Shown here: piece by piece, positions 14,401 to 24,898 of the stretch
Layout: every line of letters starts with the position of its first letter
Position numbering within the stretch: position 1 is the first letter of the stretch
NCBI RefSeq assembly: GCF_964340395.1
Contig: NC_135563.1
Location: forward strand, 9,948,575-10,012,574
Source of the DNA: Glandiceps talaboti
Lineage: Eukaryota; Hemichordata; Enteropneusta; Spengelidae
Direction of reading: 5' to 3'
Length of the DNA stretch: 64,000 nucleotides
Translations under genes and position numbers: made by a program
Notes under the pieces: generated by a model
Seen by the model: only the letters and a program-made list of their open reading frames with translations
Told to the model about the DNA's origin: nothing
Databases searched by the model: none

Positions 14401-17400
14401 CATGGCCAAGTACTCAAAATGGGTAAAACAATACTTTTCAAGAAAAAGATTACACACATGCATTACTTTGATACATATATCAATAATACATATTACGCCA
14501 TTACGTTTACCAGGGTAGAGTTTTTTCTTCGAATGATAGCCCAGGAAGTTAACTCTCAGCAAGATTTTGTTTCAGGATCAATCTGCGCCTGAATTTTAAA
14601 TTCTGGCAGCAAATTAAGCTCCCAAAATTTAAAATTTAAGTGCAAAATGCCCCTAAAAACATAAAACTTAGAAGGAAAGTAAAATAACATATATCACATT
14701 TTAATTCCATATCAACAGTTATTGTCACAAATGCTATGTTTATCTTGAATAAACACAATCATCAACTCTCCGTCAAATGCACGGAAAGTTGAAATTTCAT
14801 CTTTTAAATGCCAGTACAACTTCCTACGTTGTAATGTAATGTATACAAAAATTGCAATAATTGGAACTGCATGCTTACCTCTCTGGCCTCATTAGTTGTA
14901 CATAACATCAACCAAATTGCTGGGGGAAGTGCAGGCTCCTGGTGAAAATAAGATGAAAATACAAGATTTTAGAAAAGCAATATTTCACATTAAGTTGAAT
15001 GGTTGTACTGTTTGTTGACAGACATTATGGCATCCCTGGGAAGTTCAAACCACCATGTTGAATATTTGGTTTACTTTGCATGATCATGATGCCTTAGTTT
15101 TAATTAAAACATGGGGGTGGGGTTGGGGGTGGTAAGAGAGTCTTTCAGTTTTCAATGTCTGCTCAGAAACATACATGTACATGTAGTTTTATTCCACAGA
15201 GCTGAAGTTGCTGGCTAGGGTTTCATAGTGTGAGACTCTGAGACATGCATGTGTGAATCTGCACTTTAAAAAAAAACAAAGTTGCATAAGAACCCTATTG
15301 TCATAAAAAACAAATTCCTCAATTTTGCACAATGCAATTATTATAAATATAATGTATATCACGTGCGTGCGTGCGTGCGTGTGTGTGTGTGTGTGTGCGT
15401 GCGTATGCGTATGTGTGTGTGTATGTGTATGTATGTGTGTGTGTGTGTGCATGTGTGTGTGTGTGTGTGTGTGTGTGTATGGGTGGGTGTCTGTGTCTGA
15501 GTGTGTGTGTTGCAATATATGCATGTATATGTACATGTCTGATTATTTGATTCAGATTTAGTATTTCAATAATTTCAAATTCAGAGCTAAGTGGGAAATT
15601 GTCCAATAAATGAAATCATTGACACCATATCACTTTCCTTGAGATACTCTGTCTGTTCAATCACTGTTGGAGAATGACAATTAACGTAACAAAGTGTAGC
15701 GCTAAAATATGTACTTTATACGGTACGTTGAAGAGGTTATATAGAACTTCTAAAAGCAGGTGGAAATAATACCATACTCTGAATCAAGTAAATGGAGAAT
15801 TAATAAAAGCAGCTGGTAAATGTTGAAAACTGGAGAAAGTACAATGTATATATGGTTTTGCTTCTCATTTACAATGCACTTGTGTGATATTCACTCCCAA
15901 AAACTGACAAATAAGCATATGACCTAGCTGTTTCAAAAATAGCATTTCGGTAAAAAAAAACAGTCTCTCAAGGATACAAAACCTTATTAGTTGATTGTAT
16001 GCATCAATGATATACAATACTATTCTTGATTGTATGCATCAATGATATACAATACTATTCTGGAAATATATAAACGTAAACATTAGAAAATTTGAAACTT
16101 TACATTATGTATGATTTATATCATTTGCTTATTTCTCTTTTACTCGCTTTTTTCTTCTTTTTCCTTGTCTTCCTGAGGAGGTAACACAAAAAATGTTCTT
16201 CAAAAATATTAATATTTGTTTTATAGATCATTCTGACAAGTGTGCACAATAATATATGAAGATTAAAGTTGTTTATGAACTCATTTACAACCAATATTTG
16301 TTTGATTTTTAAACGTCTTTTCTCAAATCAGTTTATGCGGGACCTGCTATTTCAGTCAAACTGTAACTGAAACATAAATCTGAAGGTATTTTTTTTAATT
16401 TCCAATTGTTTCTCCTCATTTTCGCTATAATTTCTGATACAAGGAATATATACTCTTTCGGATTATTCACGTAATGTCTTATTTAGAATTTAGACATCTG
16501 TCTGCAAGTCCTATCCATTATATATTACCTAATGTGATGACAACGAATGAGTTTCCGATCATGGCACATGTTCGTGCACAAAATCTGTAATACATAAATT
16601 CCACAAAATATCACTGAATAATTCATGTTTTTTCTGAGTATGATGATAATCTATCTATGTAAGGTCAGTGTTTGCGCACAGAGCTATATTTAGACGAGAT
16701 AAGACTTTGATATATACAACCCACAAGTGACAAGGCCTTTAAAATACGTATGATCTAGTTATTAAATATAGAATATAAATTATAATACAAACTATATACA
16801 TAATTTATCGGTTGCTACTACATAAAGATTATATATGTAAACATTCATAAATCATTAAATTCCTCACTTTTGTAATCATGAGAAAACATGCACATGGTGG
16901 CATAACACATTACAGTTTGATATTAATATCGGTAGTCAATAGTTTTTTATAAAGTTATACAAGTCATATAAATTCTATGGCATATTATACGTATACCATA
17001 TCATAGGGGGACAGTTATCTACCGTCATGATCACACAGTGTTACACAAGCTCCATAAACGAACTTTGTTCTTAGGCCAAATCCGCCTTCCCTCTCCCCTG
17101 AATGAACATTCACGAGTGCAACATCATCATATTAAAGGAATTTACATATGATGTCAACCATTAAAACCATGGTGAAATGTTAGTGCATGGTCACACCATT
17201 ACGATCGATACAATATAAAAACATGGTAATCACATCAAAACACAAATTGGTAACCTAACACTGTATTTCACATTAGCAGCAAATTTTAATCAACATCTCA
17301 GTATTAAATACATATTTTTTTTATCATTGAAGGTGTGAAAGTTTTACAAATTTGGTTAGTAGTATGAAAATGAAGTTCAGCAATCACATTAACGCTAGAC

Positions 17401-19687
17401 CCCCTCGCCCTCCCCCTTCTTTTGTTTATTGTGTAACATTGTGCAATTGTCCCTAAATTGGCTCATTTTAAATTATTAACACCTCAGTAGTAAATACAAA
17501 AGCTGTTATCATTGAAGGAGTGAAAGTTTTCTGTTGAAATTTGGTTTGAAGTGTGGAGATTAAGTTCAACAATTGCATTGATGCCTGTACACCCCCCCCC
17601 CCCCCAATGAATGAAGTTCAATTATTGAGCTTGTGAGACATTGGGCGATCATCCCTTAGTGTTATTTTATAGCAGCATCAAATCCGTCTCAAAATGAAAC
17701 TAAATCATCATCACTTGTGGGCTGTGTTAAGATAGCATGAGCAGCCTTAATGTTACCAAAATCTAGTATTTCTTATAATAAGTAAAGCATCTTTGAAGGA
17801 ATATGTTACAGATGCTTATCAAGGCTAAGGCCAGTACATATTTAAATATCTGATAACAACTAATGGATCTTTAAATGGAAGATGTTACAGATATTTATCA
17901 TAGCAAAGGTTGGATAATGGTTTAAAATAAAATTTTGATGTGAAACAGTTGTTTGGCAGAGATATTGAAGTGGCCGGGGGAGGGGGGGGGGGGGTCCTGA
18001 ATATATAAATTATCCAATTTAATCACTATGGCTCCATCAGCAAATCCTGTAATCCAGGATCGTAGAATTCTAAAATCAGCGTTTAAGGCAATCTTGGAAT
18101 TACATGTATAATTAACTAATGACTCAAGACCATATGAGTAAGATCATATTTATATTTAATGCTATCAAATAAAAGTTGAATTGTATTTCAGTCATGGTAC
18201 TTGTATTAATAAATAGAGAATCTCAACTTTTTCAATTTGTTGATTATCATGATTGGTAACATTTGTCACATAAATGAAAATATCAACAATATTTAAAAGT
18301 TATACATCATTTTACAATAACAGAACTTTATGGTGTAATCTAGATAAGTGAAAATTATACTAGCTGCTTACAGTGCTAGTACTACCTAGCTCACAAATTT
18401 GCATACATGTATACATACATATAGTTACATACATTCATACATACATACATACATACATACATACATACATACATACATACATACATACATACATACATAC
18501 ATACATACATACATACATACATACATACACATACATATATGTATAACACACACATACCTGTACATACACACATACACATACATACATACATACATACATA
18601 CATACATACATACATACGTACGTACATCTACACATCCACACACACACACACATACATATATACATACATACATGTACATACATACATGTACATACATACA
18701 TACATACATACATACATACATACACATACATACATACATACATACATGTATAACACACACATACCTGTACATACATACATACATACATACATACATACAT
18801 ACATACATACACACATACACATACATACATACATACATACATACATACATACATACATACATACATACACATACATACATACATACGTACGTACATACAT
18901 CTACACATCCACACACACACAAACACACACATACATACATACATACATACATATATACACACATACATACATACATACATACATACATACATACATACAT
19001 ACATACATACATACATACATTTGTACATATATAATCACATATCAATTACAAACATTATCCATTTGCACACTGAAGTATCATATCTACATACATTCATAAA
19101 TACATTCCAACACTGGTGTTTACAATACACACTTTATTGACAAAGATAAATTGACAATGGAATACATTCAGAAACAAAAACAAGAATGTTTTACAGATGT
19201 ACTATAAATACTCGAGTTCAACTTTAAGAGAATTAAAATGAATGGTTCCCACCTAAACTGTGTTCATTTGTGCTAGCTAGACCATTAAAATAGTGTCCCT
19301 GTTTCATTCCTGGGACATTCTGTATGTAAAGATGAAGGTAGAGGATTATTGAAAACCCTTGAGTAATTAGGTAATCGGGAAACTAATTACAAATAAGTAT
19401 GCAATAAAAGACAATGATTTATCTTGATGGACAATGATGGCTGAAAAATTATATATACGCTGGCTTGATATGACATTTATTTCCATTTTATAATTAAAAC
19501 ATTCTAACACAACCACTAACAGTAACCATAGCAGGGTCTAATCAGTTATATAGCCTAGAGACCTGACTATCTGAATCAGCATAATGGTGAGTGCCGAATG
19601 ACACTGAAGCCTGGGATAGCTGTATGTATTATGTCACTGGGGTTAGGCAAACAACACATGATGCATTGCTTCATGCACACAGACACA

Positions 19688-19743
<56 letters not shown>

Positions 19744-19780
19744 CACAGAGACACAGACACAGAAACACACATGCATGCAT

Positions 19781-19844
<64 letters not shown>

Positions 19845-22116
19845 GCATATACATATGCACATACACACATATACATATACCGTGGTAGTTATACAGTATA
19901 CACATGCACCTCAAGTGGTGAAATTACATTGACAGGGTAGTTGATTAATTGATCTGATCATAATTACCTGCAGATATGATTTATTGGCTCATTAAAATAT
20001 CATGATATGACATGGCTTCAAGTACAGACATGTATAAACTCTAATTATGCATGTATATTTTCTGTTTACAGTTCATTCATTTTATACAGTTTAAAGCATA
20101 CACTGTATAGGTAGAAAAATAGTGTCAGTAATACTGAGGCACAATTACTTGCACTGCATTTAATTAATTCCATGTCAATTATTACTATTATGGCAATTAA
20201 TAAAAGCAGTGTCTAGTCACTTAGCCATTATTATTGTTATGGTGAGTCAGTTTTGACTTCTGAATATTTACAAGTTGTAAGACAAATCTTTGCTAGAGAT
20301 ACACAAGTACAAATTAAACATTACACCAGTGTTTGCATTTTTGTGTGTTTAAGTCTTAATATGACAATTTTTTTTTATTAATGACATATACAATGGTTTA
20401 GATTATCTTGCCTTGACATCCCATTACCTTATAATATTAGTATTGACTTGAGGATGAGGGGCAAGAATGTAGAACAGTTAGCCCAGAGACTTGTCTATCA
20501 CAACATGCTTGCTTGTTCTGGTGAATGACATTTTCAAGCTAGCAAGCCAATTCTCTGGGCTATAAAATCAGTCACAGTGGATAGACAGTACAACATATAC
20601 ATTATCAGGTTAATTAAGTAATGAGTTTATGATAAGGTGGTGTACTGATTAAACACACTATGTAACAAAACAACTTTCCTTTGAAATGACTTGAAACTGT
20701 TATTAACCAAGTACTACTAGGCCAGGGAGTGTATGATCAGTGGTTGCTCCCCTATCCTGTGAAGTCTTTTTAAATCCATGGTTTTTTAATACAATATTTG
20801 GTTACTTTTTAGTATATATATAATGCAAACAAATATGTTAATAAAAAATGGGCTTAATTTGGTTGCAAATATATATCCTGGTGTTAGCTTTCCTTTGGTT
20901 TGAAAACAAACTGCAGGCTGTAGACAACACTTGTGTCTGACCGTCTGCTCCATTTAACATGTAACCTTTTAGTATTTCTACATGTATGTTGACAAAGCTA
21001 TTGATCATAGTGAAGGACTCGGTGATACACTCTTTTAATAGTATTAGTAGCACAAAGTAATCTAGTGCCTACTACTGTACAGTATATGACATGATATACA
21101 CGTATATGTCAAGGCAGCGGTGTCAGTTGCAAGGCAGGGGATTTGATATACATACATATACTATCACAACATACAGCATAGCATACAACTTAAGCAATTC
21201 GTTACTTTCAAGGTTGGTATTACCCGGTACATTTGTATTTGGATGCGAACACAAAGAGATTAGTGTGTCACGAATTCTGGCTATGATAAAAAACACAGAA
21301 GCAGTCTAAGTATTTGACAGGGAAATATTGCCTCGACCATGGATGGTCTACTACTACAATTACATCCATGCCTCGACAGAATAGTGGGAATAACAAAAGA
21401 TACGATATTGTGTGTTATGTAACGGACCAGAAATCCTCAACGGTCACCCTAGGTTCTAACGGTAGCAGACTACGTTAATTCAATTCTTTTGTTACATCGG
21501 CAGACATTTAAATTTGAAAAGGTGTAGCGCTGTGCTCACCATCAATATTCAAATAACTTGTAAACTTTTAACACAAAGCAACACATACCCGGTAATTTGT
21601 TCATTAATCGTACAGAATGTAATCGTCATATCTCGGGTACGTTTAGGAACTATTAAATTCTGATTTGAGATTACGATCTATATTTGAAGCTACTCCGACT
21701 CGTAGACATAACGGGAGTTCTTCTGTTGTTCAGCCAAGCTGAGAATTCACTCGACAGATTATCTGTCGGTTATGTTGTCGATCTAAAATTTCTTTTTCAA
21801 TTTTAGTTGATTATACGATCAAAACCAAACTCGCTGAAAATGGCATCAATTTTCCCTGTGATACCGATTAAGAATAAAATAATAAAATATATATTACCGG
21901 AACGGGACAGGAGACTTTGAAGTCGACCAGACCTTCGTTTGATTCGTCTGCCGTGAAACCGAATGCTTTCCCCTCGAGAAGATGCAATGACGGTTCTTTG
22001 CTTCCGTAGAAAACTGTAAGCTTGTTATCATACATTCGACCAAAGGTTAATGATACGAAGAATAAAAGAACCGATATGGTGCATGAAATGCTGTGGTAAA
22101 TGGAAAGAAATTTCAT
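1342..22116 (-). CDS. GOST / Lung 7-TM receptor family membrane protein, 5' part of gene (4 exons, partial)
   Basis: Exons on the minus strand: 22116-21898, 13226-12990, 6667-6527 and 1442/1441-1342 (first base 1441). Junction phases are 0, 0, 0, and the last exon ends in phase 1, so the frame stays open for 232 residues. Residues 1-26 are a hydrophobic signal peptide (MKFLSIYHS... ending VSLTFG). Residues 27 to about 170 are a lumenal domain with cysteines (SCPVP, LECRR, YCVHV, LQCP, ESCR) and two N-glycosylation sequons (NVS, NKT). TM1 is about 176-197 ([20 protein letters not shown]) and TM2 about 208-228 (after LHRT). A lumenal beta-rich domain, then an SxDESxxPxIY lead into TM1, is the layout of the GOST family (GPR107/108, TMEM87, GPR180, TMEM181 relatives), Golgi/endosome trafficking or receptor-like proteins. 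I cannot assign a subgroup. A methionine ten codons upstream (22146) is an alternative start. TM3-TM7 should lie left of the window. Head to head with NOC3L. Confidence 0.72.
2656..2706. repeat. (CA)n-(TA)n microsatellite
   Basis: About 17 CA units run directly into about 7 TA units. It borders the minisatellite that follows. Confidence 0.95.
2708..3412. repeat. Degenerate minisatellite, about 40-75 base units
   Basis: Phrases such as ACAGCCCACAAGTAACTGT, TCCTTTCTAATATTGAT and AGTGTAATAAC recur at least ten times with variable spacing. Units near 3180-3412 are nearly identical, while those to the left have decayed, suggesting expansion from the right end. Translations across it are repetitive artefacts. 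Confidence 0.85.
3878..4223. mobile_element. TTAA-flanked palindromic MITE, copy 1
   Basis: A foldback element of about 345 bases. Its right end reads ATATGGCCACTTTAA and its left end is TTAAAGTGGATATATAG, a diverged version of TTAAAGTGGCCATATGG. The centre contains complementary tracts around a TTGTACATGTAGTACA-like core. It belongs to the same family as the copies at 31448, 39711 and 50787. Confidence 0.8.
7797..7890. repeat. Dispersed repeat fragment (CGTAAACCACA family)
   Basis: CGTAAACCACAACCTCTTTT, GCACCATCTTAGATGCAC and CTCTGGTTTGTGAGAATG match 51570-51720 with scattered mismatches. Origin is unknown and no coding capacity is seen. Confidence 0.6.
7895..8155 (-). mobile_element. tRNA-derived SINE, Ser/Leu-like head, copy 1
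   Basis: Read on the minus strand, the element opens with an RNA polymerase III box A (GTGGCCAAGCGGTTAG) followed about 35 bases later by box B (GCGTTCGAACC). The body contains GGAGTACC and GGGGAAAACCTGCATTGT on the plus strand. A second, more diverged copy is at 39185-39378. It is a retroposed tRNA relative, not a functional tRNA gene. Confidence 0.7.
8156..8545 (+). repeat. Interspersed repeat, left member of an inverted pair
   Basis: It shares TATACCCTGGTTGTTCTACATC, the CACGACAACCTG stretch, and GTGACAAGGCCCCCTTAGG with the reverse complement of 10222-10530. Its right end is itself a small foldback (TTCATTCAGCTGGAAAAT against TTCCTTAGCTGAATGAA). Confidence 0.65.
9547..9893. mobile_element. 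Foldback element
   Basis: Arms ATATGGTATCCAAAGGCTTA and TAAGCCTTTGGATACCATAT are perfect reverse complements about 300 bases apart. The interior includes ACAGACGGATGGACC and GTCCATCATTTGGGACTAT. No terminal duplication could be fixed. Confidence 0.7.
10222..10530 (-). repeat. Interspersed repeat, right member of an inverted pair
   Basis: Reverse-oriented relative of 8156-8545, recognised by CCAAGGGGCCTTGTCAC, GATTGTCGTGATGTAGAACG and GGGTATATAATTCATATTTT. The two are about 2 kb apart in the same intron. Confidence 0.65.
10951..11432 (+). mobile_element. 3' end of a non-LTR retrotransposon (LINE), truncated
   Basis: The open stretch 10951-11184 encodes the C-terminal tail common to reverse-transcriptase proteins of this class: [20 protein letters not shown], then [10 protein letters not shown], the cysteine/histidine pattern after the polymerase. 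A 180-base 3' untranslated region follows, ending CATGCAATAAAGATTGAT and then GATT repeats (11365-11427), the usual tail of these elements. The 5' part, including polymerase motifs, is absent. The position is inside an intron of a minus-strand gene, so the insertion is antisense to the host transcript. Confidence 0.7.
11365..11427. repeat. (GATT)n microsatellite, tail of LINE
   Basis: About 15 tandem GATT units with one substitution (GAGC) directly follow the LINE AATAAA-like end. Confidence 0.9.
15361..15512. repeat. (TG)n / (TGCG)n compound microsatellite
   Basis: The block starts with GTGCGTGCGTGC and passes into TG, TATG and GGTG variants. All translated frames are Cys/Val or His/Thr artefacts. 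Confidence 0.95.
15992..16064. repeat. Tandem duplication, 36-base unit x2
   Basis: GATTGTATGCATCAATGATA plus TACAATACTATTCT occurs twice in direct succession with essentially no difference, a recent duplication. Confidence 0.85.
17021..17455. mobile_element. Non-autonomous DNA element with GGGACAATTGCAC-type ends, copy 1
   Basis: The right end reads ATTGTGCAATTGTCCC and the left end has TGATCACACAGTGTTACAC, which are imperfect inverted repeats. It shares ACACAAGC, CATCTCAGTATTAA, ATCATTGAAGGTGTGAA and AAGTTCAGCAAT with 36539-36973 (partly in opposite orientation). No coding capacity. Confidence 0.6.
17456..17660. mobile_element. Fragment of the same DNA element family
   Basis: It repeats ATCATTGAAGGAGTGAAAGTTTT and TTAAGTTCAACAATTGCATT from the adjacent copy and ends GAGCTTGTGAGACATTGGG. 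A C-run interrupts it at about 17591-17605. Confidence 0.5.
18400..19024. repeat. (CATA)n satellite, about 620 bases
   Basis: Long CATA/TACA tetranucleotide array with internal higher-order blocks: the segment with ACATGTATAACACACACATA and GTACATCTACACATCCACAC occurs more than once. Every frame on both strands is open for long distances (up to 211 codons of His/Thr/Tyr/Ile), which is a property of the repeat and not a gene. Confidence 0.97.
19548..19625. mobile_element. Short foldback repeat, TAGCCCAGAGA family, copy 1
   Basis: TATAGCCTAGAGACCTGACTATC on the left and CCTGGGATAGCTG on the right are diverged inverted ends. It aligns with the better copies at 20483 and 47131. Confidence 0.4.
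19677..19842. repeat. (CA)n microsatellite with GACA and GCATGC interruptions
   Basis: Two CA arrays flank an imperfect block with ACAGACA and ATGCATGCATGC. Apparent proteins here are Cys/Val or His/Thr runs. Confidence 0.95.
20483..20563. mobile_element. Short foldback repeat, TAGCCCAGAGA family, copy 2
   Basis: Ends TTAGCCCAGAGACTTGTCTAT and CAATTCTCTGGGCTATAAAA form a hairpin with a 35-base loop. The copy at 47131-47206 has the same ends in the opposite orientation. Confidence 0.65.
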
Positions 22117-22146
22117 GATTTCGATTTTTTGACAGACGGAAGTCAT

Positions 22147-22439
22147 TCATCGCAGAGACTCCATCACATAAACATAAGAGGTGAGAGTGAACGGCAAGAA
22201 CAAACTGACAAAAGGTCTTTGGGTTATGCCATCTTTTTGAGGGGTGATCATTTATGGCATTAATTGGGCCAAACTATAAAATACAACGAGTAGCAATCTT
22301 CTCTTGATGGTACACAATTATAGTTTATACCATAACATTTTATATTTCTTAAATGAAATTCAACCATATTTCCTGTATTTATCTCAGTTTATCGATCTTA
22401 AAAAAGTTGTTCGAAAAATATTGTGGTATGACCCAGTAG
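22147..22439. promoter_or_regulatory. Presumed bidirectional promoter, GOST gene / NOC3L
   Basis: The interval lies between the minus-strand GOST start codon region and a plus-strand splice donor that fits a NOC3L leader exon. About 300 bases separate two divergent genes, so both transcripts must start in or near it. CG dinucleotides look commoner from about 21400 to 22520 than in the introns around it. I see no convincing TATA box. Promoter function is inferred from position only. Confidence 0.45.
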
Positions 22440-22483
22440 GGCAGCGCCATCTCTAGGTCATGACTTCAACTTCAGGAACGACG
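22440..22483 (+). other. NOC3L: Probable 5' untranslated exon of NOC3L
   Basis: A strong donor (GACG|GTGAGTATGAG) ends at 22483. It can be joined to the acceptor TCTCAGCAG at 24461-24469, which opens the first coding exon 71 bases before the start codon. The transcription start is not visible, so the left border is arbitrary. This is inference from splice signals without transcript support. Confidence 0.4.
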
Positions 22484-23528
22484 GTGAGTATGAGTGCACG
22501 TGTGTAATACATGGCCATATTATAATACTAGTTGTTCGCTGGAGTGAAAGTTATAATCGTTGTAACATATATTGTAGGATTACAGTAGACTGGTTGGTAA
22601 TTTGACAAAATGGCAAATATTGTTATGGGTTAACTCGATTGACATAGATCGTTCGTCGAAGCAACTGGGGCCACACTCCTTACTCGACTGCGTTCGCTAT
22701 CTTAACCCTAAGACTAAGTATTCACCTACTACTACTAGTACCATAACGTACTGTAGTACTTTGTTCCAAACCAAAATAGATGTCATTTAGTGTCGGTATC
22801 ATTCAGACATTTTGCTTTCCCAGTTTGAATTTTCAATTACTCAGAATCATGTATGTATAAACGCCATATTGCCACAGTGTACATGTGTGCTGTGATAGGT
22901 ATGGATGTTTGTTCACTATGTGGCCATGCACTGGCACTCGAATCAATGTGTATGATTTAAAAAAAAAATATGTATATAAATATTTACATACAATACATAT
23001 TTTTTTTCTACACATTGATTTGAGTGCCTATGTGGCCATGTATGGATGAGCAGTCTAAACAATATAGTGTAACACTGTTCATATTTGACTTTATAAGTAT
23101 CTTTCAAATATGTATAAATCTTTGGTAACAAGAATTTTCAATAGAATAGTTACAACCTATATCACATTGTATGGGGGACCCGGGTGAAGTTGAAACTGGT
23201 TGTGTATGGCCAAGTACATGTAATTGTTATTAAAATCATAAAGTAAGTCCATAAAAAAGGCATAACAACCAATATGAAACTATAGCAACTACAACGTAAC
23301 CAGAGTAACTAATTGATTGTTTAAGAAAACAAATAGCATAATTACTGAAATTCTTCGCAATTATGCTGGTAAATGTGGCCCACGACATACAATTGTGGAG
23401 TTTCTATATTATACTAAACTTAGTTATGGCCTATCACTCTTTCCCAGCCGAGAAGAGACTCTGGCCATCTTGTGGGATATGACTAAAGGGCATACTGGTC
23501 AAAGCAGACTGACTTAATTACTTCTCTG

Positions 23529-23564
<36 letters not shown>

Positions 23565-24469
23565 CAAAATTGATTTCAAAATTAATTATCTGTATTACTT
23601 GTGCTGCAGTCCCATTAAGTTATAATGATACCAAACCAGAAAAACTGTAGCTTTCAGTTATGTGACACAATGTTTTTTCCATCTTGCACAACTTTTTTGT
23701 TTAGGAATTAAGCAACCAAAATACAGGCACTGATGCACACACATAACATTATTTCACTGTGGATACAAATACAACAGTTTAGTGGTTGAACCTTCCTATT
23801 TGTTTCATCAGACAGTGATGTTGGTCAGTTTATGTGTTTGCTTGCTTGCTATCAGTGTCTTTATTTCGTATTATTTAATTTGTATGAAAAATTTCTGAGA
23901 GATAAAAAAGTATTGTGCTGTGTAATTGAAACTCTATAGTTACTCTGGTTTGGTAGTAAACGTCCAGATTAGAAATATTTGACAAAGATGTTCATTTATT
24001 CAGTACCGTCTTGTTATGTACACGAAAAGTCTAATTTATTCATCGTTACCCTACCTGTGACCCACTTAACCACCATCTCTCTCCAGGGGTAGTATGAGAC
24101 GCAGTACCACTTTTGACTGTGTACAGCCCCCAGGGGAGAGATCACTGGGGGGTAAATTAAGTCAAAGGTGGTACTTCGTCTCATACTCAACACATTTACA
24201 CATCCTCTGCTCAACATTTACCATGGTTGGAACGACATGGTCAAATATGACTTTCGTATAGTGAAATCATGCCAGTGTTTACAGTACCATCATTGAGCTG
24301 GAGACAGGAAAATTACTATAATTATAATCACAATTATGGAACTGTTTCGTGAACTTGAAAGGTTTTGTCTTCAACAGGCAAAAATGAACAGAAAGTTACA
24401 GCTATCAAGGTTTTAATACGAATGTGTAATAAATTAATCTACATATTATTCTTTTGAATTTCTCAGCAG
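22484..24469 (+). other. NOC3L leader intron (inferred)
   Basis: This holds a 40-base near inverted repeat around 22930-23030 (ACTCGAATCAATGTGTATGA against TACACATTGATTTGAGTGC), an AAT/ATA array (23530-23562), and a small inverted repeat around 24060-24190 (AGTATGAGACGCAGTACCAC against GTGGTACTTCGTCTCATACT). No coding exon is evident. Confidence 0.45.
24070..24192. repeat. Hairpin-forming inverted repeat
   Basis: CTCTCTCCAGGGGTAGTATG and AGACGCAGTACCACTTTTGAC pair with GTCAAAGGTGGTACTTCG and TCTCATACT about 50 bases on, with CCCCAGGGG in the loop. Confidence 0.6.
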
Positions 24470-24540
24470 GAACGATTTGTTGCTTAATAGCAAATAGCAG
24501 AATCAACCCCAAAACATACTAAAATAGACAGAGGACAGAC

Positions 24541-24861
24541 ATGAAGCAGAAGAAAGGATCAAAGAAGGTCAGGCAGAGGAGTGGGATCTCAACAAGAAAA
24601 CCGATTCCTGCAAAGTTTCTGAAGAGAGGTTTTATAAGTCTCGATGGCCATCATGATGTAGGTAACCGAGGTGATGATGGCGAAGAGGATGAGGAAATCC
24701 CTTTAGAAGAGGAAGACTTAGAATTTTTTGGCGGAGTTGATACAAGTAAATTGAGCTCCCTTTTGAATTTGGTTACTAGGTAAGAATGACCTCCCATAAA
24801 TGAAGAATGGGGTGATTGATCACAGGTGTCATACACACAGACACATAGACACACATAGACA

Positions 24862-24898
<37 letters not shown>

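Larger units (their letters stand above)
13227..21897 (-). other. GOST gene intron 1
   Basis: This intron is 8.7 kb. It includes a large TG/CG array (15361-15512), a 36-base tandem duplication (15992-16064), DNA-transposon remnants (17021-17660), a 0.6 kb CATA satellite (18400-19024), a CA array (19677-19842) and two short foldback elements (19548-19625 and 20483-20563). Nothing protein-like is seen elsewhere. Confidence 0.6.

Noticed and set aside
15189-15606. Several 70-115 codon open frames
   Set aside because: Cys/Val and His/Thr runs from a TG microsatellite.
18400-19024. CRISPR-like or centromeric array
   Set aside because: Simple tetranucleotide repeat without spacers; organism is an animal.
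18399-19045. Open frames up to 211 codons on both strands
   Set aside because: They are translations of a CATA tetranucleotide satellite (His-Thr-Tyr-Ile or Tyr-Val-Cys-Met), open in all frames because the repeat lacks stop triplets.
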